Assembly: GCA_021782055.1 (NCBI GenBank)
Contig: JAJXVP010000140.1
Location: 1-7,021, forward strand
Direction of reading: 5' to 3'
Length of the DNA stretch: 7,021 nucleotides
DNA from: a bacterium
Lineage (GTDB): Bacteria > Spirochaetota > Spirochaetia > JABEVK01
The position numbers were made by a program, and so were the translations under genes. Below are positions 1 to 6,626 of the stretch, in pieces. Below the pieces are notes generated by a model that did no database searches, was not told where the DNA came from, and worked only from the letters and a program-made list of their open reading frames with translations. The stretch's first letter is position 1; every line of letters begins with the position of its first letter.

Positions 1-1219
1 ACGACAACCCGATCGCAAGAAGAATACTCTGCTCTACACCGACAAAAATCACCGTCAAGGCCGTCACTATGGCCACGGCAAATTCCACGGGACGTTCCTT
101 GCCAATCCGGCGCAAACCTTTCCAGTCGATAAGCTCATAGCCAATCAAAAAAACCACGGCCGCCAAGGTTGCTTTGGGCAGGAATGCCAGAGGTCCTGTT
201 AAGAATAACAATACCAAAACTACCACCGCGACGGCACTCAGTTGGGCCGCTTGGGTTTTGCCGCCGGCACTATCGACCATCTGTGTTTTGGTAGGACTGC
301 CGTTGACCACAAAGCTCCCCGACAGGGCCGCCCCCACGTTAGCGGCCGCCAGGCCTACCAAATCGACATTTTCATCGAAGGATTCTTGAGCACGTTCGGC
401 ATACGCTCGAGAAGTCACCGCACTCTGGGCTAAAATCACAATAAACATCGCAAACGCCGTCGGGAGAAGCTTTTGAATCAGAGTCCAAGACCAGGCCACC
501 TGAGGTAGGCCCAACTGAGGTAACCCGTGGGGAATCGCCCCCAAAACCGAGACTCCAAACCTGTCTAAATGAAAGACGGGCACGGCCAACAAGCTCAGCA
601 CCACGGCTAACAACGGTCCAGGAATTTGACGCGAAACCCGACGAAGCCCGACAATCAGCCCCACCACCCCCACCGAAAGCGCCAACGTCGCCCACGAGAT
701 TTGTTCAGGGTGAGTAACAATCCTGACAAAAGCCTGGGGCAGAGATGCCAGGTTTTCCCAGCCTAAAAGCGAAGGGATTTCGCCCAAGGCGACCTGAACA
801 CCCACCCCCGATAAAAACCCCACCAAGACCGTCCGCGACAAAAAGTCCGCCAAAAACCCTAGGCGGGCAACACGGGCAATCAGCAAAAACCCCGCCGACA
901 AAAGTGCCAAAACTTCGGCCAAGGCCATCCATTCGTTCGATTTAGGGAGCGCCATGCCCACGAGCCCTGCCGCGAGGATGGCCGCTGTTGCAGAATCGGC
1001 GCTAACGACCAAGTGCCGAGAGGACCCTAAAAAAGCGAACAGCACCATGGGAACAAGCATGGTGTAAAGCCCGGTAATCACCGGGGTTTGTGAAATTTTG
1101 GTATAACCCATTACCTCGGGGATGGCCAAAGCGGCCAGCGTCAAACCCGCAAAGATTTCAGAAGTTAACGGCGATTTTAAGGGAAAGATACCCTGCCCTA
1201 AGGCTTTCGGAAGTTTCAA
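1..1219 (-). CDS. SulP-family inorganic anion transporter, 3' end cut by window edge
   Basis: The minus strand is open from a TGA at 1229-1231 to the window edge, giving about 406 residues of a multi-spanning membrane protein. Family signs are the N-terminal FAGLTLAALAIPEVMGY (residues 23-39), GSSRHLVVSADSATAA (65-80), and a later GSPTKTQMVDSAGGKTQ block around residues 306-320, which matches the SulP pattern of a Gly/Ser loop followed by aGgkTQ. Most of the rest is hydrophobic helices. SulP proteins move sulfate, bicarbonate or other anions across the inner membrane; the substrate cannot be read here. The C-terminal STAS domain usual in the family would lie beyond position 1. I chose the TTG at 1217-1219 because GAGGTG (1225-1230) sits five bases upstream and because the first ATG in frame (1109-1111) would remove the first membrane helix. 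The start overlaps the stop of the upstream GH31-like gene (TTGA), so the two are probably one transcript with coupled translation. Confidence 0.88.
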   Translation of the reverse strand, partial: MKLPKALGQGIFPLKSPLTSEIFAGLTLAALAIPEVMGYTKISQTPVITGLYTMLVPMVLFAFLGSSRHLVVSADSATAAILAAGLVGMALPKSNEWMALAEVLALLSAGFLLIARVARLGFLADFLSRTVLVGFLSGVGVQVALGEIPSLLGWENLASLPQAFVRIVTHPEQISWATLALSVGVVGLIVGLRRVSRQIPGPLLAVVLSLLAVPVFHLDRFGVSVLGAIPHGLPQLGLPQVAWSWTLIQKLLPTAFAMFIVILAQSAVTSRAYAERAQESFDENVDLVGLAAANVGAALSGSFVVNGSPTKTQMVDSAGGKTQAAQLSAVAVVVLVLLFLTGPLAFLPKATLAAVVFLIGYELIDWKGLRRIGKERPVEFAVAIVTALTVIFVGVEQSILLAIGLS

Positions 1220-3333
1220 AACTGCACCTCAACGTCTTGCGGCTGATCAGGAGAAAAGATTTTCATCAAAAGCGAATGATCATCCTCGTACCAGGCTGCA
1301 CTCCGATCGGTATCGGTCAGGCCAAAGCTATCGCCAAACAGGGGAATCGGCCTACCGTTGATCGACACTTGACGGGGCCGGTACACGTTATGAATGCGAA
1401 ACAAAACAAACGAAACGGTACCTCCCGCATGCAAGGGGCTGAGTTTTAAGGACATAGTTCGATGCTCCGAAGTATATACCGTTTCACACGCCAAGTAGCT
1501 CCCTTGCTGATAATTCCAACTACTTCCGTCGTCCCACCACAACTCGACCTTGCCCGACGCGCCCGGCCAAACCTGAATCGTTCGGCGCCAATCCACGTCT
1601 TTTCCCGCCTCATCGTAGGGCTGTTGGGTAGGAATCAAAGCCCCCGAACGAGCCAAAACGGTGCCCGGAGGTAGGGCGTACGAAGCTCCACCTGCATATT
1701 CCTGCCCCGAAGCCAGGGCAAACCAGGAACCTCGCCCCGGAAGATACACTGAACTCGCCCCCTCAGGGAGAGTCACCAAAAGGTCGGGTCCCACTAAAAA
1801 GGCCTTCGTTTCGGCTCGAGCCTGGGGGTCGTTGGGGTAGGACCAGCCCAGGGGCCGCCAAACAGGAACCCCGGTCCGGTGAGCCTGAAGGGTAAGTTGA
1901 TAAAAATAGGGAACAAAGCGTGAACGTTGATCAAGGATCGCTTTGAGACGAGCCTGACCGTCTGCCCCCAGGTTTTGCCACCATTGGTCTTCGTGTGTCC
2001 CAGCGTCGAGGGTGAGGTACGGACTCCACGCCCACACGGCTAGGTTCTGCCAGGCCGCAGAGGAGGTGCCGGCCGACCCTAGGCTTGCGACAGACAGCCG
2101 GATTTCAGCGGCGCCAAGTCCCGACATTTGGGCCGAAAGAATCTTGTTCAACAAGCGTGAAGGGTCTTGGCTGACATCGGTTTTTACCAGCCAAACGGCT
2201 TGCGATAGCGTCCCCGCTGACCCGGTTTCGGCGGTAAACCACGGCCTTCGCTCGGGGTGAGCAACTTTCCAACGGCCCCACAGCGAAGAAAGCGTTTTTC
2301 CTGTCCAGAGGTTGTGAAGCTGATCGTCCTTTTCGGATGCCGGCGGGAACAGAACGCCAAGATTGGCACCGTCTCCGGTCAGGCCGGGCCCTTCGCCCAC
2401 TTGATAGAAATAATCCTGGTTCATCTGTGCCTGAGGCACGCCGACTACGGTATCGACAGGAATCTTTTGTGCGCGCCAAAGCAAAGGCAAGGTGGCTGAA
2501 TGGGCCACAAGGCGGGTTCCCACGGCCCAAAAAGGCCCCCAGACAGGTCGTCCGTTCAACTGGGCCCAAGTCTGCAACACCCCACGAGAGGTATCGCTGG
2601 CAACGAGGACCAGGGGCATTCCTCCGCTGACGCCCCCTAAGTAGCCTTCCGCTTTCAGGTTGATAAACACCTGCCCCGGATCATTCCACAGCACGGCGTA
2701 GGGCGAGGGGGTATCCCAGGAGTAAACAAAGGGAACGTCCATAAGCGAGGTTTGTTCCTTATTGCCAGGAAAGTCATTCCAGAATTTCACCGACTGGCCG
2801 TTCTTGATCCAACCGTCTCCCGTAGGCCCTAAGCCCGATAGCGAAGCTTTGCCCCACCTGACCTGGTCCCGAACCCACCCCCCGGCTTGTTGCGGGGCCT
2901 CTCCCGAGGCGACTAAAACAGAATTGCGAAATAACTGCCAGGCCAAAGTGGCTTTTTGAAGGTGAAGACTCACCGCGTCAGACGATAGCCATAACTCTTG
3001 CCCTTGATCGACGGTGGTTACCGCAAAGGGTTTTGCTTCGGGAGTTAAATTCACAAGAGGTAGTTCTTGCTGACCTGTGCGCGACGGTACCCAAAACTCT
3101 ACCGCGTCAGGCGAAAAGAACGTGATGGAACAAATCCGACCATCAGCGAGCGTTAGTTGAGCCCCTTGGGGGGTCGCTTTCCAACTCGCTAGACTTCCTA
3201 AAGGCCCCCACGAAGCGGCTAAAAACTCTTGACGGCTGATTAATGCTGAACCGGAGGGAGCCGGGGGAAGTGCCGAGCAGGCGAGCCCTAAAAGGGTCGC
3301 AAGGGACCAAAATACGTTTTTTCGAAGCGGCAT
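1216..3333 (-). CDS. GH31-like (alpha-glycosidase family) lipoprotein, probably non-catalytic
   Basis: 705 residues. The ATG at 3331-3333 has GGAGG (3340-3344) six bases upstream. Residues 1-18 look like a lipoprotein signal (RK, hydrophobic core, LLGLA before Cys19); the lipobox is relaxed, so plain secretion is possible. GH31 signs in order: the N-terminal beta-sandwich motifs GLGP (168-171), NGQSVKFWND (178-187), DVPFVYS (199-205) and YAVLWNDPGQ (212-221); the barrel entry VLQTWAQLNGRPVWGPFWAVG (252-272); the late-barrel block FVPYFYQLTLQAHRTGVPVWRP (473-494) and FLVGPDLLV (512-520); the LPPGTVLARSGALIP segment (555-569 approx.); and a DUF5110-like C-terminal part with WWDDGSSWNYQQG (599-611). 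GH31 enzymes cleave alpha-glycosides using an Asp nucleophile in W-D-x-N-E-P and an Asp acid/base in WTGDN. Neither motif is visible. Only about 60 residues separate the first barrel strands (PVD, 292-294) from the RPWFTAETG segment (363-371), where active enzymes have well over 100. I infer a carbohydrate-binding or scaffolding envelope lipoprotein rather than an enzyme. The frame is intact, so it is not an obvious pseudogene. It is the first gene of a unit with the SulP transporter. Confidence 0.8.
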   Translation of the reverse strand: MPLRKNVFWSLATLLGLACSALPPAPSGSALISRQEFLAASWGPLGSLASWKATPQGAQLTLADGRICSITFFSPDAVEFWVPSRTGQQELPLVNLTPEAKPFAVTTVDQGQELWLSSDAVSLHLQKATLAWQLFRNSVLVASGEAPQQAGGWVRDQVRWGKASLSGLGPTGDGWIKNGQSVKFWNDFPGNKEQTSLMDVPFVYSWDTPSPYAVLWNDPGQVFINLKAEGYLGGVSGGMPLVLVASDTSRGVLQTWAQLNGRPVWGPFWAVGTRLVAHSATLPLLWRAQKIPVDTVVGVPQAQMNQDYFYQVGEGPGLTGDGANLGVLFPPASEKDDQLHNLWTGKTLSSLWGRWKVAHPERRPWFTAETGSAGTLSQAVWLVKTDVSQDPSRLLNKILSAQMSGLGAAEIRLSVASLGSAGTSSAAWQNLAVWAWSPYLTLDAGTHEDQWWQNLGADGQARLKAILDQRSRFVPYFYQLTLQAHRTGVPVWRPLGWSYPNDPQARAETKAFLVGPDLLVTLPEGASSVYLPGRGSWFALASGQEYAGGASYALPPGTVLARSGALIPTQQPYDEAGKDVDWRRTIQVWPGASGKVELWWDDGSSWNYQQGSYLACETVYTSEHRTMSLKLSPLHAGGTVSFVLFRIHNVYRPRQVSINGRPIPLFGDSFGLTDTDRSAAWYEDDHSLLMKIFSPDQPQDVEVQF
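1225..1230 (-). promoter_or_regulatory. Ribosome binding site for the SulP gene, inside the upstream gene
   Basis: GAGGTG on the minus strand lies five bases before the TTG at 1219 and within the last codons of the GH31-like gene. It is the main support for the TTG start, as no ATG lies near the expected N-terminus. Confidence 0.6.
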
Positions 3334-3401
3334 GCAAAGCCTCCGTTTGATTACTGGACGCCTAGTTTGTCGGCAGATTGCCTAGACATATTCAACCTTC
3401 G

Positions 3402-3495
3402 TCAGGCAAATCTCGTCGCCTATGCAGAGAGCTAAGGCAGATAAACAAGAATTATTCTGAAATTATTTTGCTTTTTTGCCCTTTTTCAGGCAAAT
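3402..3495. repeat. Direct repeat TCAGGCAAAT, two copies 84 bases apart
   Basis: Identical ten-base copies occur at 3402-3411 and 3486-3495. The core AGGCAA is also present inverted as TTGCCT at 3378-3383, and TTTGCC at 3475-3480 opposes the second copy. The 84-base spacing is about eight helical turns, so both copies would face the same side of the DNA. They could be operator sites for a regulator of one or both divergent units. Ten-base repeats can also arise by chance. Confidence 0.35.
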
Positions 3496-3534
3496 ACAAG
3501 CAATTTGTGTGTTAGACTCCTGATATTTAAGCCT

Positions 3535-3541
3535 AAGGAGG
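3535..3541 (+). promoter_or_regulatory. Ribosome binding site that fixes the GTG start at 3547
   Basis: AAGGAGG is a near-perfect Shine-Dalgarno sequence five bases before GTG (3547-3549). It rules out the in-frame TTG at 3505, which has no such site. Confidence 0.75.
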
Positions 3542-3546
3542 CTATA

Positions 3547-3819
3547 GTGAGAACAGCTTTGTGGGATGCTGACTGGGTATCGGCGTTGGCGCGCAACTAC
3601 TCCCTGTCCGAAGTGGTGCTTCAGCGGCTGATCGAAGAATTTTTGGCAGCCACCGATCTGACAGCGGAACAATATGTCGCTGAACGGCACTTAACTCTGC
3701 GCCAAGCAGGGATGTCGAACACCGAGATTTACCAAGCTCTGCAAGTCGAAGTCGAGAAAGGACGTTTTCGAACGCGCCCCCTCAGCCAACGCCAAGTTCG
3801 GCGCTGGATTTACGGTTAA
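3547..3819 (+). CDS. Conserved-looking small hypothetical protein upstream of glmS
   Basis: 90 residues starting at GTG. It has no signal peptide or membrane segment, so it is probably cytoplasmic. The sequence is predicted mostly helical, with many charged residues. The N-terminal half (ALARNYSLSEVVLQRLIEEF) and the middle (LRQAGMSNTEIYQALQVEVEKGRF) look like paired helices, and the basic tail RPLSQRQVRRWIYG could form a helix-turn-helix-like or RNA-binding end. The phrase MSNTEIYQAL followed by LSQRQVRRWIY is reminiscent of small proteins I associate with spirochaete genomes, but I cannot name a family. It ends 24 bases before glmS on the same strand with no terminator between, so the two are very likely co-transcribed. 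A role tied to glmS expression or cell-wall sugar supply is possible but is only a guess from position. Confidence 0.8.
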   Translation: MRTALWDADWVSALARNYSLSEVVLQRLIEEFLAATDLTAEQYVAERHLTLRQAGMSNTEIYQALQVEVEKGRFRTRPLSQRQVRRWIYG

Positions 3820-3843
3820 GCCCCTGCGGCAAGGAGAAGCAAA

Positions 3844-5685
3844 ATGTGCGGAATTGTAGGCTACCTAGGACCAAGAAAAGCTTCGGAGGTTTTGCTCCAA
3901 GGGCTCAAAATGCTCGAATACCGAGGGTATGACTCCTCGGGTATTGGGTATATCTTTCGCAACCAAATCAAAGTCTATAAAAAGCAAGGAAAAATCTTGA
4001 ATTTGGAGGGGGTCCTTCCCGAACCCCAGGCCGCCCACTGTGGTCTGGCCCACACCCGATGGGCCACGCACGGCAAAGTGACCGATGCCAACGCCCATCC
4101 GCACTTAAGCCAGTCCGGCCGGGTTGCCGTCGTTCATAACGGCATCATTGACAATTATGTTGCCTTGAAAGAAGAACTCATCAAGCATGGTTACCAGTTT
4201 CACAGTGAAACTGACTCTGAAGTTATCCCGCACCTGATCGAGCTCGCCCTGACTCAGAACCCCCAGTTTAGTCCCGAAGAGGCCGTTCGCTGGGCGCTGA
4301 GCCGCCTGGTCGGTACCTACGGTATTGTCGCGGTTTTTGCCGACCACCCTGATTTGATGATCGGTGCCAAAAATGGCTCCCCCTTGGTGATCGGCCAGGG
4401 AAAGGATGAAATTTTCTTAGCCTCTGACCCTGCTGCGTTCATCGGGATGACCCGAGAAGCCGCCTTTTTAGAAGACCGAGAAATGGTCATTGTTCGCAAG
4501 AACGAGTGGGTAACCAAGACCATGCAGAACGAAGTTGTCCCCCGGTCTGCCGAAGAACTGTCTTGGACGGCCGAAGCTGCCTCGATGGGGGATTTTCCTC
4601 ATTATTTTATTAAGGAAATCCATGAACAACCCGAAGCCCTGCGCCGAGCCTTTGGTCATGGCGGAAGGTTCCTTCCCGATTTTGGAACCACCAAATTAGG
4701 TGGTCTGAACTTAGAAAGCCGTGACCTTCTCGATATTAAACGTGTTGTCTTTATAGCCATGGGTAGTGCCTTGTACGCTTCACAAGTGGGTGCCTACTTG
4801 TTGGAAAGTGTCGCTCGAATTCCCGCTTCTGCCGAAGATGCCTCGGAGTTCCGCTACCGAAACCCCATTGTCGACAAAGACACCCTTTACTTTGCCGTCA
4901 GCCAATCGGGCGAAACCGCAGATACCATTCAGGCGATTCAAGAAATTCAACAACGTGGTGCTCGGGTTCTAGGAATTGTCAATGCGGTAGGCTCAACGAT
5001 TGCCCGGCTTTGCAAGGGCGGTGTTTATATTCACGCTGGTCCCGAAATCTCTGTCACGAGTTCCAAGGCCTTTTTGGGGCAAATCGGCATTATGGCCCTG
5101 CTTACCCTGCTTTTGGGGCGAATGCGCATCCTTAGCTTGGCACGAGGCAAAGAGTTGTTAAAAAATCTTGAGGACCTCCCTTGCAAAATTGATGCCGTCC
5201 TGACTCAGGCTCCCCAGATTCACCAACTGGCACGCAAGTACCTTAACCATACCAACTTTTTGTTCATGGGAAGGGGCATTCAATACCCCATCGCCTTAGA
5301 AGGCGCGCTAAAGCTCAAAGAAATCAGCTATCGACACGCCGAGGGTTTTTCGTCCGGTGGCTTAAAGCATGGGCCTTTGGCCCTTGTGGGGCCCGAGACG
5401 CCGAGTATCTTTTTGTTGACGGAAGGGGATTCCTTCGAAAAAGTTTTAAGCAATATTCAAGAGGTTAAAGCCCGCGAAGGTCAGGTCATCACCATCACCA
5501 ACAGCAATGACCCCAGGGTGGCGGCAATTTCAGACGATGTGCTTTTGGTTCCCCACACCGAGGAACTGTTGGCCCCCTTCTTGACCTTGATTCCTCTCCA
5601 GATGTTCGCCTACTATACGGCGGTCGAGCTGGGTGTCGACGTGGACAGACCCCGCAACCTGGCCAAATCAGTAACAACCGAATAA
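3844..5685 (+). CDS. glmS: Glutamine--fructose-6-phosphate aminotransferase (isomerizing)
   Basis: 613 residues, close to the usual length of about 610. It makes glucosamine-6-phosphate from fructose-6-phosphate and glutamine in the cytoplasm, the first committed step towards UDP-GlcNAc and peptidoglycan. The N-terminal class II glutaminase domain (about 2-220) has the Cys2 nucleophile in MCGIVGYLG, plus RGYDSSG (27-33), HTRWATHG (70-77), HNGIIDNY (98-105) and SETDSE (121-126). Two SIS sugar-isomerase domains follow: the first has SQSGETADT (353-361) and GPEISVTSSKAF (399-410), the second has GRGIQYPIALEGALKLKEIS (477-495, shown in part) and LKHGP (507-511). The C-terminus is DVDRPRNLAKSVTTE. 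By alignment with the E. coli enzyme, Lys490, Glu493, His509 and Lys608 match the isomerase residues Lys485, Glu488, His504 and Lys603. Two departures from the family pattern are MGSA (306-309) for CGTS and Gly506 for the usual Glu in GELKHGP. AAGGAG (3831-3836) precedes the ATG by seven bases. It is the second gene of its operon and ends at a strong terminator. Confidence 0.97.
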   Translation: MCGIVGYLGPRKASEVLLQGLKMLEYRGYDSSGIGYIFRNQIKVYKKQGKILNLEGVLPEPQAAHCGLAHTRWATHGKVTDANAHPHLSQSGRVAVVHNGIIDNYVALKEELIKHGYQFHSETDSEVIPHLIELALTQNPQFSPEEAVRWALSRLVGTYGIVAVFADHPDLMIGAKNGSPLVIGQGKDEIFLASDPAAFIGMTREAAFLEDREMVIVRKNEWVTKTMQNEVVPRSAEELSWTAEAASMGDFPHYFIKEIHEQPEALRRAFGHGGRFLPDFGTTKLGGLNLESRDLLDIKRVVFIAMGSALYASQVGAYLLESVARIPASAEDASEFRYRNPIVDKDTLYFAVSQSGETADTIQAIQEIQQRGARVLGIVNAVGSTIARLCKGGVYIHAGPEISVTSSKAFLGQIGIMALLTLLLGRMRILSLARGKELLKNLEDLPCKIDAVLTQAPQIHQLARKYLNHTNFLFMGRGIQYPIALEGALKLKEISYRHAEGFSSGGLKHGPLALVGPETPSIFLLTEGDSFEKVLSNIQEVKAREGQVITITNSNDPRVAAISDDVLLVPHTEELLAPFLTLIPLQMFAYYTAVELGVDVDRPRNLAKSVTTE

Positions 5686-5706
5686 CTTTCTGGCTTGTAC
5701 CAAGCC

Positions 5707-5735
5707 AAAAGGGCGCCCTGGGGCGCCCTTTTTTT
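5707..5735 (+). terminator. Intrinsic terminator of the glmS operon
   Basis: A seven-base GC-rich stem GGGCGCC (5711-5717) pairs with GGCGCCC (5722-5728) around a CTGG loop and is extended by AAAA (5707-5710) pairing with TTTT. It is followed by an unbroken run of seven T (5729-5735). On the minus strand the same hairpin is followed by only four T, so it could act weakly in both directions for the convergent lipoprotein gene. The T-run overlaps that gene's stop codon (5734-5736). Confidence 0.92.
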
Positions 5736-6615
5736 AGCCCCAGCTCACACTGACCGACATCCCATTTTCGGGCGGTGTCAGCGAGAGAACTTTGTCTACT
5801 AACGGAACCAACGGACAATCATCGGCAAGGTCGTACCGGTTAAGCCACTTCCAGCTGTACTTGGTCTTTCCCGACAAGCTACCTGAAACCGCACCGGTGT
5901 TGTTTAGCACAATCACCGCCCCTTGAAACTGCAAATCGGCCGTTCCTGTCGGCAGAGGGCCAGTGACGCTCAGGGAGCACACCCATTGGTCGGGAGTTCC
6001 CGTGGGGGTGTCAAAATCTTTGTAGCCATTAAAGAGTGTTACCGACTTGAGACGGGGACGCTCGGTCGTTGCTCCGGCAAGACACATTCCCACATACGGG
6101 TTGCCTGTTGTTCCTTGGGCGTCAATTTTTGCTACCGCTCCTTGGGCCAAGGACGCAGGAGCCGACCACGAAAAATCCACCGGAAAGAGTGTGATGGGCA
6201 CCGTGGTTGTACTCCCGCTGGTGACAGCAACAAGGTCTTTGGCATAACCAGACCCCAACAACTGAGTCACCGTCGAGGTTGTCGACTTTCTGTAGCCGGC
6301 CAAAACCAAAACTCGATAATTGCCAGGAAGAATATCCAGGAACAACGGTGCAGTCGGGTCAAGAGCCAAAGTTTTCAAGACTGTGCCGTCGGTTACCACC
6401 AGCTCGTAGGTATTGGCGAGGTCTTGGCTAAGACTGGTCGGGAGGGTTGCTCGCGACGAGGCACTGTCTACCGTCACACTTAGCCGTCCTAAACCTCCTG
6501 TCGGATGGCCGCCCGCCTGCTCCGAGTGATTAACAGGGGGGACACAGGCCACCGCCATGGCGACGACCACCGCCACGAGAGCCCCCCACCAAAAGATCAG
6601 GAATGAAGTTTTCAT
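5734..6615 (-). CDS. Hypothetical lipoprotein with two predicted beta-sandwich domains
   Basis: 293 residues from the ATG at 6613-6615. A second ATG three bases upstream (6616-6618) is also possible, but GGAGGT (6621-6626) is only two bases from it and five from the chosen start. The N-terminus has one Lys, a long hydrophobic stretch and AMAVAC, a relaxed lipobox with Cys24 as the likely lipidated residue, so I predict an outer-envelope or periplasmic lipoprotein. A low-complexity Gly/Pro/His linker follows. Residues about 43-145 form a Ser/Thr/Val-rich domain with FLDILPGNYRVLVLAG near 92-107 and a TSGSTTTVPITLFP strand, a pattern seen in many secreted Ig-like beta-sandwich domains. Residues about 146-293 form a second, unrecognised domain containing three further cysteines (about 178, 213, 267). 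No enzyme motif is visible and I do not recognise the family. It lies 62 bases downstream of rlmI with no clear terminator between, so it may share that transcript, and it converges on glmS. Confidence 0.85.
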   Translation of the reverse strand: MKTSFLIFWWGALVAVVVAMAVACVPPVNHSEQAGGHPTGGLGRLSVTVDSASSRATLPTSLSQDLANTYELVVTDGTVLKTLALDPTAPLFLDILPGNYRVLVLAGYRKSTTSTVTQLLGSGYAKDLVAVTSGSTTTVPITLFPVDFSWSAPASLAQGAVAKIDAQGTTGNPYVGMCLAGATTERPRLKSVTLFNGYKDFDTPTGTPDQWVCSLSVTGPLPTGTADLQFQGAVIVLNNTGAVSGSLSGKTKYSWKWLNRYDLADDCPLVPLVDKVLSLTPPENGMSVSVSWG

Positions 6616-6620
6616 CATTC

Positions 6621-6626
6621 ACCTCC
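6621..6626 (-). promoter_or_regulatory. Ribosome binding site of the lipoprotein gene
   Basis: GGAGGT on the minus strand precedes two adjacent ATG codons. Spacing favours the second (6613-6615), five bases away, over the first, which is only two bases away. Confidence 0.6.

Larger units (their letters stand above)
3334..3546. promoter_or_regulatory. Divergent intergenic region between the GH31/SulP unit and the glmS operon
   Basis: These 213 bases separate two divergent transcription units, so promoters for both must lie here or nearby. The half nearest glmS (3441-3500) is distinctly AT-rich. No strong -35/-10 pair is visible on either strand. The best minus-strand candidate is TTGCCT (3488-3493) with CAAAAT (3465-3470) at a 17-base spacing, matching four of six consensus bases at each box, which is weak. 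Other structure includes an 11-base palindrome AGAATTATTCT (3448-3458), two AATTATT copies one helical turn apart (3450 and 3461), an inverted repeat TTTGCC/GGCAAA (3475-3480 and 3489-3494), and the longer direct repeat listed separately. No glmS ribozyme or other riboswitch was recognised. Confidence 0.45.

Noticed and set aside
2105..2569. 154-residue minus-strand open frame with arginine-rich product
   Set aside because: It lies wholly inside the GH31-like gene in another frame, has a low-complexity basic translation typical of a shadow frame, and has no family motif.
1216..3333. GH31-like gene as a pseudogene
   Set aside because: The frame is intact for 705 codons with a proper start, ribosome binding site and signal sequence, and is coupled to the next gene; loss of catalytic motifs alone does not make it a pseudogene.
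3505..3546. Longer version of the small protein starting at TTG 3505
   Set aside because: No ribosome binding site precedes it, and AAGGAGG sits inside the extension at the right distance for GTG 3547.
3504..3843. glmS ribozyme upstream of glmS
   Set aside because: The interval directly ahead of glmS is coding sequence for the small protein plus 24 bases, too short for the ribozyme, and no characteristic core was seen in the operon leader.
5923..6483. 186-residue plus-strand open frame
   Set aside because: It is antisense to the lipoprotein gene, with no ribosome binding site or recognisable motif; the lipoprotein frame has a signal sequence, a good ribosome binding site and a sensible composition.
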